Below, piece by piece: positions 35,088 through 42,984 of a stretch of DNA of 64,000 bases (position 1 is the first letter of the stretch; each line of letters starts with the position of its first letter). The stretch covers positions 2,542,001 through 2,606,000 of the forward strand of contig NZ_CP067089.2 in the NCBI RefSeq assembly GCF_016616095.2. The letters are read 5' to 3'. The translations under genes and the position numbers were made by a program. The DNA comes from Breznakiella homolactica (GTDB taxonomy: Bacteria; Spirochaetota; Spirochaetia; Treponematales; Breznakiellaceae). The notes below the pieces were generated by a model that saw only the letters and a list, made by a program, of their open reading frames with translations, had not been told where the DNA came from and searched no databases.

Positions 35088-35179
35088 ACGGTTCTCCTCC
35101 TCTTTAATATCGGTTTTTACCTTGAACTCTTGAGGCTCAGTACCGTAAATATTTGAACCGCAAAGTCCCCAGCCAACCC

Positions 35180-35215
35180 TTGAGTCAACCAAGTCTGATA
35201 GGCTATGCTTATAGT
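35180..35215 (+). promoter_or_regulatory. Candidate promoter abutting the start codon at 35216
   Basis: TTGAGT (35180-35185), an 18-base spacer, TATGCT (35204-35209), then six bases to the ATG. No SD. Both boxes are imperfect, so support is moderate. Confidence 0.35.
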
Positions 35216-36049
35216 ATGACCCTGCTGCAACGAAACCGGCTGTTTGTGTTTGGTATTGCCCTTTCCGCCCTCATGTTTCTGGCGGTACTGGCATTGTCGG
35301 TGATGATTGTCCCCTCCTTCGGGGAAATTACAGCAGGCGCCGCACGGCGGGCTTCGGGAATTCTCCAGCCGCTTATGATCCGGCTGCTTGATCCGTCTCC
35401 GTATGTTCCCTATATTTCCATGATCCTTGCGTGTACCTATTCCCTGGCAACCACCATTCTGATTTTTTACTTCTTTGAGAAAACCCAATCCTCGGAGATT
35501 CTTTTCTTTTCGCTGTTTGTGCTTTCCTTTACCGCGGAGGTCATGCGTACGGCGGTCCCTTTGTTTTCAGTTCTGGAACTTCCCCACGTGTACCTTATCA
35601 TGACAGGACGGGTTCTCTATTTTGGCCGGTATTTCGGACTTTTGTCGCTTTTTGCCGCCAGTGTGTACGCCGCGGGTTTGGATATACAGAAGCAGGGCAC
35701 GGTTATCCTCATTTCTTTTGTCATCACCATGCTCATTGCAATTGGCATACCCATTGACGGCCTTTCCTGGGATACGAGTTTTACCGTAACCACCGGCTAT
35801 TCATCCATGTTCACCCTGGCCGAAGCCGGAATCGGCTTTATCACCATACTGAGTTTCTTTATTGCAGCTTATTCCAGGGGATCAAAGGAATATACCTTTA
35901 TAGGAATCGGGTCACTGCTGGTTTATATTGGAAGGAATGTACTGCTTACCGCGGATACCTGGCCGCCGCTGCCTCTGGCGATTGCCATGCTCGCGGCGGG
36001 CACATGGCTCACCTGCACGAGGATACACCAGGTGTATCTGTGGCTGTAA
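35216..36049 (+). CDS. Hypothetical integral membrane protein (about 7 helices)
   Basis: About 277 residues with roughly seven to eight hydrophobic segments, starting MTLLQRNRLFVFGIALSALMFLAVL. A periplasmic loop after helix 1 (VPSFGEITAGAARRASGILQPL) is followed by evenly spaced helices; the layout resembles seven-helix sensor input modules, but no kinase or output domain is attached. Not recognised as a known family. The chosen ATG lies after a candidate -10 box with no SD. Convergent with the next gene. Confidence 0.7.
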   Translation: MTLLQRNRLFVFGIALSALMFLAVLALSVMIVPSFGEITAGAARRASGILQPLMIRLLDPSPYVPYISMILACTYSLATTILIFYFFEKTQSSEILFFSLFVLSFTAEVMRTAVPLFSVLELPHVYLIMTGRVLYFGRYFGLLSLFAASVYAAGLDIQKQGTVILISFVITMLIAIGIPIDGLSWDTSFTVTTGYSSMFTLAEAGIGFITILSFFIAAYSRGSKEYTFIGIGSLLVYIGRNVLLTADTWPPLPLAIAMLAAGTWLTCTRIHQVYLWL

Positions 36050-36053
36050 TGTA

Positions 36054-36704
36054 TTATACGATCATAAGAAGCTGAACGACAAAGCCGACGGACAGGGGAA
36101 GCGCGATATTATCGTAGTCATTCAGCGGAAGAGCTTCTACCAGTGCGGCGGTTATGGCCGCGAAAAAGGCAATCCGGAAATCCGCTGATATATGATACGC
36201 GGCGAAAAAAACCGCCGTGAAACAGGCCAGGGATCCTTCCACGCTTTTGCCCATAAGGAACGCGGGACGGATGCTTCCGAATATTTTGCCGATAAGGCTG
36301 GCGAGACCGTCGCCGAACGCCAGGGCGTAAATAGCTATGGCAGCGGCGGGGGACGGGTACAGAAGCAGCGCCAGAAGCGCGCCCAGGCCGAGAGTAACGG
36401 GACCGAGAACAAAGCGGCCCTGATCCCTTGAACGGGACGCCATAGCGGTGACCGAAGAAATAACCGGTATATGGACGCCGGAAAGCCGGAGGTGTTCCAT
36501 AAACGCATAGGAAACCGTCCCCAGCATGAGGAGAAGAACCGTAACAGGACGGTTAATAGCCGCCATGGTCGGGGTTAAGGCAATAAGTAAATGTATGGAT
36601 TTTCTGATTAATTCAGTCTTTATTTCCTGAACGGCGGCGGATGCGGCTCCGATACCGGGAAGAGCAAAAATCTGGTTTCTGTAATCAATAGCAAATTTAT
36701 TCAT
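36054..36704 (-). CDS. Polyprenol/diacylglycerol kinase-like (SEC59/CDP-diglyceride synthase superfamily) membrane protein
   Basis: About 216 residues with six or seven transmembrane segments. Diagnostic stretches are IRKSIHLLIALTPT, the conserved IYALAFGDGLASLIGKIFG and KSVEGSLACF, and ALPLNDYDNIALPLSVG, which match the dolichol-kinase/phosphatidate cytidylyltransferase-like family. Members phosphorylate polyprenols, phytol or diacylglycerol using nucleoside triphosphates. ATG 36704 lies six bases after an extended -10 and lacks an SD. Confidence 0.8.
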   Translation of the reverse strand: MNKFAIDYRNQIFALPGIGAASAAVQEIKTELIRKSIHLLIALTPTMAAINRPVTVLLLMLGTVSYAFMEHLRLSGVHIPVISSVTAMASRSRDQGRFVLGPVTLGLGALLALLLYPSPAAAIAIYALAFGDGLASLIGKIFGSIRPAFLMGKSVEGSLACFTAVFFAAYHISADFRIAFFAAITAALVEALPLNDYDNIALPLSVGFVVQLLMIV

Positions 36705-36719
36705 ATATATATTATAGCA
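36704..36719 (-). promoter_or_regulatory. Extended -10 promoter placing transcription start on the start codon
   Basis: On the minus strand TGCTATAAT (36719-36711) is an extended -10 with a perfect TATAAT, followed by six bases (ATATAT) and the ATG. There is no good -35 box, which extended -10 promoters do not need, and no SD. Confidence 0.6.
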
Positions 36720-36957
36720 AATTCCGTGCCATTTAAAAAGCAGAATGACAAAACAAAAAAGCGGATATAATTCATTATAAAATAATGAATTATAAACTGG
36801 CCATTTTCTACCGTCTCGGAGGCTGAAGAAAATGTATAAAAAATCATACGCGGAATTATTCATATATTACTATGCGTCCGCGTCCGTGCAAAAAACAGAG
36901 CAGCATGGAGGAAAAAGCGCCTCGGGGATTGGTATTTCAGCCCAAAAAACCCAATCC

Positions 36958-36986
36958 TTGACAGGATTTTTTCCCGGTGGTAGTAT
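36958..36986 (+). promoter_or_regulatory. tRNA-Val promoter
   Basis: A perfect TTGACA (36958-36963), 17-base spacer and TAGTAT (36981-36986). Transcription would start near 36993, eight bases before the tRNA. It is the best -35/-10 pair in the window. Confidence 0.75.
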
Positions 36987-37000
36987 TGCTTCAGATTTTC

Positions 37001-37072
37001 GGACGATTAACTCAGCGGGAGAGTGCTACCTTCACACGGTAGAAGTCACTGGTTCAAATCCAGTATCGTCCA
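37001..37072 (+). tRNA. tRNA-Val (anticodon CAC)
   Basis: A complete cloverleaf of 72 bases. The acceptor stem GGACGAT pairs with ATCGTCC; the anticodon stem CTACC/GGTAG encloses loop TTCACAC with anticodon CAC (codon GUG); the T arm is ACTGG-TTCAAAT-CCAGT. The discriminator base is A and the CCA end is not encoded, so it must be added after transcription. It is a single-gene unit with its own promoter. The 271 bases that follow hold no other gene. Confidence 0.95.
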
Positions 37073-37343
37073 TTGCGCTGACTATTTATTGTATAGTGAA
37101 TTAAGTCCACCCGAGAAGAACGGACGGCGTAACACGAATAAAAACCGACTGATATAATTTTTTCAAATCCTAAAAGTTCAAAGTCCTCCTAAACACCCCA
37201 GGATTACAGATTGAAATCAACATAATATGGGCTGTCTTCCAATAATTATTCTTTATCAAAATATTTCTTGCAATCAATTTTTAATGAATCTATCTTTGTT
37301 TTGAGATTGACCTAAAAAAGTTAACCGGAGGAAATCGCAGAAC

Positions 37344-38318
37344 ATGGATCAAAAAAAAATTACACAGCTCGAACAGATAATTGACAGTGAATACAGCAAC
37401 ACTGTGTGTATTGCCGTACAGAAAAACGGAAAACCACTGTATGAAAACTACTTTAATGGGTATGCAGCCAACAACGCCACCCACGTATATTCGGTAACCA
37501 AAAGCGTTTTTTCCGCACTCATTGGGATCGCCATTGATAAAGGGTATATAAAAAGTATCGATCAGACGGTGCTGGAATTTTTTCCTGACTGCTTGATTTC
37601 CGAAGGAGAAGAAACGATACAGCACGTTACGATCCGGGACATGCTGACCATGACGGCTCCGTACAAGTATGATTCGGAACCCTATGAAGCGTTTTTTATG
37701 AGTGAGAATTGGATGAACTTTGCGCTTGCCCAATTGGGCGGAAAAGAAAAAACCGGTGAATTTGTTTACTCGGCCATTGTGGGAACGCATATCCTTTCCG
37801 GAGTATTGGCAAAAGCAGCCGGCGGTTCAATCCTTGATTTCGCCGCGGAAAACTTTTTCTCGCCCCTTGGAATCACTGTGCCGGGTAATGTGGAACTGCG
37901 CACTAAAGAAGAGCATATTGCCGCCATGACCGACAAAAACACCAGCGGCTGGGCTGCTGACCCTCAGGGGATAAACCCGGCAGGCTGGGGACTTTTCCTG
38001 ACACCCTCTGACATGACAAAAATCGGCCAGCTATATTTAGATGGCGGCAAGTGGTATGGAAAGCAGGTTGTACCGGCTTGGTGGGTGGCTGAAAGCACAC
38101 GGACACAGAGCCGATGGGGTGATTTGTCCTATGGTTTTCTGTGGTGGATCATTGACGAGAAGGAACATATTTACGCCGCCATGGGCGACGGAGGCAATGT
38201 AATTTATATAAATACAAGGAAAAATATGGTAATTTCTATTGCCGCTCTCTTTGCGCCTGACGCGAAAGACAGAATTGGACTTATTACGGAATATATCGAG
38301 CCGCTATTTGCGGACTAA
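37344..38318 (+). CDS. Serine hydrolase, class C beta-lactamase fold
   Basis: A 324-residue member of the beta-lactamase/esterase (AmpC, EstB, DD-peptidase) family. The nucleophile motif SVTK has Ser50 and Lys53 in HVYSVTKSVFSALIG. The second motif, usually Y-x-N, reads Tyr142-Ser-Ala, so the Asn is missing. The third motif region is GDGGNVIYINTR. No signal peptide is present, so it is probably a cytosolic esterase or peptidase, not a resistance enzyme. SD GGAGG lies about 14 bases before the ATG, a long spacing. It stands alone downstream of a tRNA and appears more AT-rich in its spacer than neighbours, so acquisition by transfer is possible but unproven. Confidence 0.85.
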   Translation: MDQKKITQLEQIIDSEYSNTVCIAVQKNGKPLYENYFNGYAANNATHVYSVTKSVFSALIGIAIDKGYIKSIDQTVLEFFPDCLISEGEETIQHVTIRDMLTMTAPYKYDSEPYEAFFMSENWMNFALAQLGGKEKTGEFVYSAIVGTHILSGVLAKAAGGSILDFAAENFFSPLGITVPGNVELRTKEEHIAAMTDKNTSGWAADPQGINPAGWGLFLTPSDMTKIGQLYLDGGKWYGKQVVPAWWVAESTRTQSRWGDLSYGFLWWIIDEKEHIYAAMGDGGNVIYINTRKNMVISIAALFAPDAKDRIGLITEYIEPLFAD

Positions 38319-38365
38319 TCCTGAATCTCCATTTTAGTTTACAAGAGGACCAGAATCAGCAGAGT

Positions 38366-38388
38366 GCGGATAAAGCGGCTTTATCTGC
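38366..38388. terminator. Stem-loop between convergent genes
   Basis: GCGGATAAAG and CTTTATCTGC pair across CGG. It lies between the serine hydrolase stop and the FlcA-like stop on the other strand. No T tract follows on either strand, so it may only protect 3' ends. Confidence 0.35.
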
Positions 38389-38415
38389 GCCAAAATGCAC
38401 GCTGGCCGCCGCCGG

Positions 38416-41400
38416 CTACTCCCGAACCTGGAAGGGAATATCCCCGGAAAGGCCCGTGGACGGAGGGGCGAGCTTTTCCCATATAGACGGTTCAATCACA
38501 TCCTTGTCAATCTGGGTGTAGATCTGAGGCTCATACCCCTGTTCGGGATACAGGGTATTCCGGGAGTTGAGGTACGCCTGATTTACGCCGGGGCCGGAAA
38601 GATCCGCGGCGCCCATACGGATCATGGTATCGGGATTTCTGGTCAGGGCATCCCAGGCACGGGCCGATTCAACGTACAGCGCCATGGCCCGGGACCGGTA
38701 TCCGGGATCGCCGGTCCGGTCCGCCAGGGCTTCCAAGGTTACCCCGAGGTTGTTCCGGGCGACCATCAGGCGTTCCGCCAGTTCCATGTGCTCCGGCCGG
38801 TCATGGGGCAGGAGCATGGGGAACCGGGACCGTTCGGCTTCGAGCATATCCAGAAGCCGGTTGAAATATCCCTGGGCAGCAAAATAGTTGCCCCGGAGAT
38901 ATGAGGTATTGCCCAATGCGTACAGCAGCCGCCGGTTCAGCGGCAGCGACGATGAAGCTTCGAAGAAATTCTCCAGGGAAGGCGCCCACTGTTCCGTATG
39001 GTAATACGCGGAACCGAGGCGGTACAGCATTTCCGGCGGCGCCCATCCGTTCTGCCGTGATTCCCGGTAATAGAGGATGGCCCGTTCCATATTTCCGTCT
39101 TTCGTAAAATATTCAAGATCCCCGAGGTCGGCGTACAGCCTGCCGAACTCCGGCGCCCGGGACAGCACCCGCCGGCGGACCGCGTCTTCATAAATATCAA
39201 TGCCCTTGATGAGCTGTTCCTCGGCGGGGAAAAATTCTCCGGCGCTGGTTAACAGCCAGGCGTACCGCTGCTGGGCGTTGATTCTGTAGGATACCCGCTG
39301 GGGAGACAGTTCCGGGGAAATATCAAAATACCGGATGGCGTTTTCCAGGGTCTGCCGTTCCTCCATGCTGTTGCCGAAGCGGCTGTAATACCGGGAAAGG
39401 TGGTAATGGGCTTCCGGGTACGCGGGATCCAAACCGACCGCCCGGAGAAGGATATCCCTGATCCCCTCTATCCGGCTGAGATTCTCATCCGGGACACCCC
39501 GCACTTCTTCAAACCGTTTGTCCAGGAGATATCCCCCCAGCTCGCTGAGGCCGGATACGGAGATCTTTGTCCTGGGGGAACTCATAAAATGAACCTGCAG
39601 GGGGAGAACCTCGCCGAGCTGGTCGGTGCGGATAAAGTATTTCATCATCCGTTCGAGGTACTCATCCTTTTCCCCGTAGGCTTCCATAAGGCGGGCATAG
39701 GCGCGCCGGGCTTCCTCATACCGGGATGGGTCGACCTCGCCCCAGGCAAGGTTGTTGTCCCCCAGCGCCAGAAGCCCTTCCCGGTCATCCACGGAATAAT
39801 TGAGAATATTGGTCCTGAGGATCCGGTCGGCTTTTTCAAAATTCCGGAGGTAATTCGTTTCAAGATCCGCGTACGCCAGGGCGCCTTCCTTGTCCCGGGG
39901 ATAATACCGGAGGAGCTCATCGTATTTCTGTTCCGCGTACAGGTACTGCCGGGCGTCCCTGAACCCTATGGCGTAACTGAAGAACCACTTCTTCATCCTG
40001 CGGATCCGCAGGGCTTCCAGGAAATTCTCGTTGGCCCGGGCGTACTGCCCGGCTTCAATCCGCTCATATCCCCGCTGGTACATGGCATTTGCCCGGAGAG
40101 GCGTATAGACAAACTGGTATATAAGGTAGAAAAGTGAAACTGCCACAATACCAACGGCCAGGAAAATCCGCAGCACCGGCAGAAAGTTATGGACGAAAAT
40201 ATACCCAAAGCTGGACTGTTCCGCTTCAAGCTCTTCGCCGGTTTTCTTCTCAAACCCCTTGGGAATGGGAATGCTCCGGCCCAGGATTTTGCCCGCCAGG
40301 GAGGCGGTTTCCTTTGGTCCTGCCCCTGCGACGAGTTTTTTGACCAGGGCGGACATCAGATCCGGAGAAACCGCCTGCTCCGCGATGAGTTCTTCCACGG
40401 CGATACGCAGGTTTAAGGGATAGGACGCGAGGGTTTTCTCCAGTTTTTCCAGGTCACTGCCTGAAAGCTGTATCTCCTCAACCTCTTCGCCGCCGCCTGA
40501 TACTCCGCCTCCCGCCGCCGGTCCGGCCCCCTGGGGCCTTCCGGGCTCTTCGCCGCCGAATACATCATCAATACCGGGAAGGGAAAATTCCTCAAGACGG
40601 CCAACATCGCCGAAGGTACTATCATCGAGGTTCAGATCGGAGTCGGGAATATTAAAGTCCATTCCCAGGGAATCCCCGTCCAGGCTGAAACTGTCAAAAG
40701 GATCCGCGTCCGGGGTTTCCCCGCCGCCGGGCTCCTCAAAAAATTCCCCGCCCAGATCCAGAGCATCCCCGCCGGCCTCATCGGCAGCTGAACCATCCCC
40801 ATCCGCGGCGGTTCCTTCCTCGCCGGTTATACCCTGCTGGATATCCCCGCTGAAATCGGCGTCAAAATCGGGAATGGAAAAATCATCGAAACTGTCGGCG
40901 GAGGAACTTTCCTCCAAGGGCCCGTCATCCGCCGGCGGCATTTCCTCCGGAAGTCCGTCATCCGCTTCTCCGCCGAGATCCATGTCCACGGAATCACTGC
41001 CGGCGGATTCATCCATGTCCGGGAAAGTACCGTCAAAGTCGGGGATGGAAAAATCGGAACTATCCTCCGCTTCCGGCTCTGGCGTGTCCGGGGAATCCTC
41101 CTCCGCCGGAGGAGGATCAGCGGGCGCCTCGGAAAACAGGGAGAACATTTCATCCTCCGGAAGATCCAGGGGATTATCGGTGAAATCCGGAAGGCCCTCT
41201 TCCGGCTGGGAATCTTCCGCAAAGGTATCGCCGGCTTCGGGAAGTTCCGATTCCTCGGGAATGCTGAAATCTCCGAAGTCATCAAACCCCGCGGGATCGT
41301 CCCCGGACCCGGTATCCCCTGAAGTGTCCAGAATTTCGGCATCCTCCGCGCCGCCGGATTGGCCGCCGAAAACGGATTCTTCCGGCAGTCCGCCTTCCGT

Positions 41401-42099
41401 ATCTTCACCGGAACCGAAATCGGGTATGGAAAAATCATCGGAATCATCGAATCCGGCGGACATATCACCGGCATCCGCGGATTCACCGTCGAAGTCGGGA
41501 ATGGAATAATCATCCCCGGAAAAGGTATCGCCGCCGGTGATATCCTCAAAGGAAACCGCAGGGGAATCGCTTTCCCCGGCGTTCGCGCGTTCAGCTTCTA
41601 TTTCATCCGCAAAACCATCGAGGAGATTATCAAGTATATTGAAGTCATCGGGATCATCCGGCGCGGCGTCTTCTCCCGCGGCCCCGGAATCAATATCGCT
41701 GCCGGAAAAATCAAAATCACCGGAAATATCGTTTTCCGGGACCGACAGATCGTCGGGGATTGTATCCAGAAATGCCCCGAAATCGAGGCCGGAACCGTCA
41801 TCATCGCCGGTGTTTCCGGTAAAATCGCCGAATCCGTCAAAATCACTGCCGCCGGTCCCCGGTGAATCCGCCCCGGAATCCGAAAAACCGCTGTCCCCGG
41901 GATCGTCGAAATTGATAAACCCCGGGCCGGGCATGGCGGCGGAACCGGACTTGCGGTCCGCAAAGGGGTCCGACGCCGGATCGCTGCTGGGAAGATCGAG
42001 ATCGTTTAAGGGTATGCCGCGCTCGGCCATGACCATGGCTTCGTCACCGATGTCCCGGAAAGAGGATTTAAACTCTTCAAGCGCTTTTCTTGTCGGCAT
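38416..42099 (-). CDS. flcA: Large TPR membrane protein, FlcA-like periplasmic flagellar collar candidate
   Basis: 1227 residues in three parts. Residues about 1-535 are highly acidic and low complexity (Asp, Ser, Gly, Pro, Glu), probably disordered and cytoplasmic, with about seven repeats of a DFSIPDF-type motif. Residues about 543-630 form a small helical domain (IQLSGSDLEKLEKTLASYP, VEELIAEQAVSPDLMSALVKKLV). One transmembrane helix follows at about 639-662 (FLPVLRIFLAVGIVAVSLFY). Residues about 670-1200 are tetratricopeptide-like repeats on the far side (YQRGYERIEAGQYARANENFLEAL, EAHYHLSRYYSRFGNSMEE, ALGNTSYLRGNYFAAQGYFNRLL). This layout matches the spirochaete collar protein FlcA (BB0326 type), which scaffolds the periplasmic flagellar motor and stators. 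The identity is from architecture, not alignment. No SD precedes ATG 42099. Confidence 0.7.
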   Translation of the reverse strand: MPTRKALEEFKSSFRDIGDEAMVMAERGIPLNDLDLPSSDPASDPFADRKSGSAAMPGPGFINFDDPGDSGFSDSGADSPGTGGSDFDGFGDFTGNTGDDDGSGLDFGAFLDTIPDDLSVPENDISGDFDFSGSDIDSGAAGEDAAPDDPDDFNILDNLLDGFADEIEAERANAGESDSPAVSFEDITGGDTFSGDDYSIPDFDGESADAGDMSAGFDDSDDFSIPDFGSGEDTEGGLPEESVFGGQSGGAEDAEILDTSGDTGSGDDPAGFDDFGDFSIPEESELPEAGDTFAEDSQPEEGLPDFTDNPLDLPEDEMFSLFSEAPADPPPAEEDSPDTPEPEAEDSSDFSIPDFDGTFPDMDESAGSDSVDMDLGGEADDGLPEEMPPADDGPLEESSSADSFDDFSIPDFDADFSGDIQQGITGEEGTAADGDGSAADEAGGDALDLGGEFFEEPGGGETPDADPFDSFSLDGDSLGMDFNIPDSDLNLDDSTFGDVGRLEEFSLPGIDDVFGGEEPGRPQGAGPAAGGGVSGGGEEVEEIQLSGSDLEKLEKTLASYPLNLRIAVEELIAEQAVSPDLMSALVKKLVAGAGPKETASLAGKILGRSIPIPKGFEKKTGEELEAEQSSFGYIFVHNFLPVLRIFLAVGIVAVSLFYLIYQFVYTPLRANAMYQRGYERIEAGQYARANENFLEALRIRRMKKWFFSYAIGFRDARQYLYAEQKYDELLRYYPRDKEGALAYADLETNYLRNFEKADRILRTNILNYSVDDREGLLALGDNNLAWGEVDPSRYEEARRAYARLMEAYGEKDEYLERMMKYFIRTDQLGEVLPLQVHFMSSPRTKISVSGLSELGGYLLDKRFEEVRGVPDENLSRIEGIRDILLRAVGLDPAYPEAHYHLSRYYSRFGNSMEERQTLENAIRYFDISPELSPQRVSYRINAQQRYAWLLTSAGEFFPAEEQLIKGIDIYEDAVRRRVLSRAPEFGRLYADLGDLEYFTKDGNMERAILYYRESRQNGWAPPEMLYRLGSAYYHTEQWAPSLENFFEASSSLPLNRRLLYALGNTSYLRGNYFAAQGYFNRLLDMLEAERSRFPMLLPHDRPEHMELAERLMVARNNLGVTLEALADRTGDPGYRSRAMALYVESARAWDALTRNPDTMIRMGAADLSGPGVNQAYLNSRNTLYPEQGYEPQIYTQIDKDVIEPSIWEKLAPPSTGLSGDIPFQVRE

Positions 42100-42139
42100 A
42101 ATTAAGATATTGAAGCATCAACCGATAATTGTAAAGAAC

Positions 42140-42892
42140 ATGAAGTACTTTAATTGTCTGATGCTCTTATTGCTTATTATCGGTAATATCAGCGCGGTAG
42201 ATACAGAATCTTATCAATTTATTGATCACCTTTTGTCGATTTCCGGACCAAAGGCGCCGGAAATCTATGAAGACGCTGTTATTTTTACCGTGCCCTCCTC
42301 ATACCGGCGGGTGGGAATTACCTTTGCCCACGAAGGGTTCTCAAAAATCTACTGGTTCCGGAACCTCATGGTTTCCGGAGAAATTCCCCAATCCGGGAAT
42401 ACCGAAACACCCCCGAAGCCGCCCCGGATCACCGAAGTCGATTCGGGCTTTCTCTTTCATGTTTTTAATTTTCCAGAGGGATTGTCACAGCTTGAATACC
42501 GGCTCATTATCAACGGGCTCTGGACCACCGATCCCATGAACCCGCGGACAAAGCTGGATTCCGGCACGGGGCTGACCCTTTCTGTTCTGGAGCTGCCGGC
42601 GCTGCGGAAAGTTGATTCCATCTTTGACGCCCCTCCGGGCCATCTCCGGTTCATCTATTCCGCCCCTTCGGGGGAAGCCGTCACCGTGGCGGGGAGTTTT
42701 AACGGCTGGGATCCTTTTATGTATGAACTCCGGGAAACATCGCCGGGATATTATACCCTTACGCTTCCGGTTCCCCCGGGAACCTACCAGTATGTATTTT
42801 TCCACCGGGGCCGCCGTGTCCCCGATCCGGGCAACCCCAATACGGTATTTACCCGGGAGGGAACCGCGGCTTCCGAGATACGGGTCAATTAG
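42140..42892 (+). CDS. Secreted protein with C-terminal glycogen-binding-type (AMPK CBM48-like) domain
   Basis: About 250 residues. Signal peptide MKYFNCLMLLLLIIGNISA-VDT. The middle (about 45-165) is beta-rich and unassigned. The C-terminal domain (about 170-250) has FIYSAPSGEAVTVAGSFNGWDPFMYEL and TLPVPPGTYQYVFFHRGRRVPDPGNPN, the hallmark of the E-set glycogen-binding domain also found in AMPK-beta and isoamylases. ATG 42140 is chosen because everything upstream in this frame overlaps the divergent FlcA-like gene and looks like antisense. Divergent by 40 bases from that gene, which hints at shared regulation and an envelope or motor-linked role. Confidence 0.75.
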   Translation: MKYFNCLMLLLLIIGNISAVDTESYQFIDHLLSISGPKAPEIYEDAVIFTVPSSYRRVGITFAHEGFSKIYWFRNLMVSGEIPQSGNTETPPKPPRITEVDSGFLFHVFNFPEGLSQLEYRLIINGLWTTDPMNPRTKLDSGTGLTLSVLELPALRKVDSIFDAPPGHLRFIYSAPSGEAVTVAGSFNGWDPFMYELRETSPGYYTLTLPVPPGTYQYVFFHRGRRVPDPGNPNTVFTREGTAASEIRVN

Positions 42893-42984
42893 GTTCCGCC
42901 GGCGCCGTACCGGGATTATAGGTACTCAGTTGTCATACACTATAAAAATACTCTAAAATATAAAAAATAATTTCAGGAGGAAAT

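Noticed and set aside
36832-37104. 90-codon plus-strand frame running across the tRNA
   Set aside because: It reads through tRNA-Val and its promoter, so it cannot be a normal gene.
40874-41509. Serine-rich plus-strand frame over the acidic repeats
   Set aside because: It mirrors the Asp/Ser repeats on the other strand and has no initiation signal.
41537-42139. Upstream extension of the glycogen-binding-fold gene
   Set aside because: The extension is a Ser/Pro-rich antisense reading of the acidic arm of the FlcA-like gene; a signal peptide begins at 42140.
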